A DNA stretch of 5,919 nucleotides. It comes from JBLNCE01 sp050260415. GTDB taxonomy: Bacteria > Bacillota > UBA4882 > JAAYXC01. Every line of letters begins with the position of its first letter. The first letter of the stretch is position 1. The notes beneath the pieces were generated by a model. It worked only from the letters and a program-made list of their open reading frames with translations. It searched no databases and was not told the DNA's origin. This document shows, piece after piece, positions 5,688-5,919 of this stretch. The stretch spans positions 1 through 5,919 of the forward strand of contig JBLNCE010000128.1 of assembly GCA_050260415.1 (NCBI GenBank). Reading direction: 5' to 3'. A program made the position numbers and the translations under genes.

Positions 5688-5732
5688 CGTTTTCGTGCTC
5701 GACGGACGCGAGTACGTCTGCGCGCGAAAACG
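5688..5732. repeat. Hairpin between the two palindromic elements
   Basis: CGTTTTCGTGC (5688-5698) pairs with GCGCGAAAACG (5722-5732) over 11 pairs with one wobble. An inner stem CGGACG (5703-5708) pairs with CGTCTG (5715-5720), also with one wobble, around a 6-nt loop. Its GTTTTC/GAAAAC stem sequence recurs in element 2, but the loop is different. Confidence 0.55.
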
Positions 5733-5822
5733 TCCTTCCGCCTAGAGCTGCTTGCCCCTGAGGCCGCAAGCCATGTCGAGGAAGATGAGCCGGCGCACCC
5801 GGCGCGGTTGCACGACCATCCC

Positions 5823-5915
5823 CGTTGTAAAGAAACTTCTACTTTAGCGTCTCGGGAAAACGCGATGAATCACCGCGTTTTCCCAAGACGGAGACTTTGT
5901 TGTTTCTTTACAACG
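5823..5915. repeat. Palindromic element 2, ATGAATCAC loop
   Basis: The outer arms CGTTGTAAAGAAAC (5823-5836) and GTTTCTTTACAACG (5902-5915) are a perfect 14-bp inverted repeat. The inner stem GGGAAAACGCG (5854-5864) pairs with CGCGTTTTCCC (5874-5884) and continues after one mismatch with CGTCT/AGACG (5848-5852 and 5886-5890). The loop is ATGAATCAC (5865-5873), the reverse complement of the element 1 loop apart from one base. The element ends four nt before the window end, so what follows it cannot be seen. Confidence 0.75.
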
Positions 5916-5919
5916 TAGG

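Larger units (their letters stand above)
5402..5919. other. Non-coding region rich in hairpins
   Basis: These 518 nt to the window end contain only short open frames with Arg-rich, low-quality translations and no ribosome binding site, so I call no gene. The first 60 nt are AT-rich, with TATAAG (5444-5449) and a TCATATGA palindrome, and could hold a promoter, though no clear -35 box is seen. From 5509 onwards nearly every stretch can fold: hairpins at 5509-5544, 5548-5562, 5564-5582, 5583-5676, 5688-5732, 5750-5771 and 5823-5915. GACCATCC occurs three times (5523, 5644, 5814). Confidence 0.6.

Noticed and set aside
5583..5915. Integron attC sites or a CRISPR array
   Set aside because: The palindromes lack paired RYYYAAC/GTTRRRY core sites and cassette genes, and there are no regularly spaced direct repeats with unique spacers.
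5658..5918. Open frame running to the window end, and a - strand open frame at 5453-5677
   Set aside because: Both read through the palindromic elements; the AMNHR shared by the two translations comes from the conserved hairpin loop, not from protein homology.

Overview
The window is GC-rich (roughly 60% by eye) bacterial chromosomal DNA. All genes lie on the + strand. The metabolic genes match Gram-negative uronate-degrading bacteria, but nothing here fixes the taxon. The repeat-rich intergenic regions, the uroporphyrinogen-decarboxylase-like relic and the DeoR-type (rather than KdgR/IclR-type) regulator make a non-enteric lineage more likely; this is inference.

Left part (1-2929): a DeoR-family repressor (114-875), KduI (996-1823) and KduD (2168-2929). 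KduI and KduD catalyse consecutive steps in breakdown of unsaturated uronates released from pectin or related polyuronides. 5-Keto-4-deoxyuronate is isomerised to 3-deoxy-2,5-hexodiulosonate, which is then reduced to 2-keto-3-deoxygluconate (KDG). The adjacent DeoR protein is the obvious candidate local regulator. No lyase, transporter, KDG kinase or aldolase lies in the window. The 344-nt kduI-kduD gap is full of repeats, including a 67-bp branched palindrome. A 14-bp inverted repeat brackets kduD, and a good intrinsic terminator lies at about 3043-3073.

Middle part (3173-5045): a membrane-protein pair of the DUF2157 / GDYXXLXY type, joined by an ATGA stop/start overlap. The DUF2157 gene is split by a single-base frameshift at a T5 run (3742-3746); restoring one T gives a continuous protein of about 436 aa.

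Right part (5047-5919): a C-terminal relic of a uroporphyrinogen-decarboxylase-like (MtaA/CmuA superfamily) protein starts one base after the previous stop codon and carries a one-base insertion. After it come about 518 nt with no convincing gene but a dense chain of hairpins. Two of these, in opposite orientation, share almost the same 9-nt loop while their stems differ by compensatory base pairs. They look like members of one structured repeat family and are the least explained signal in the window.
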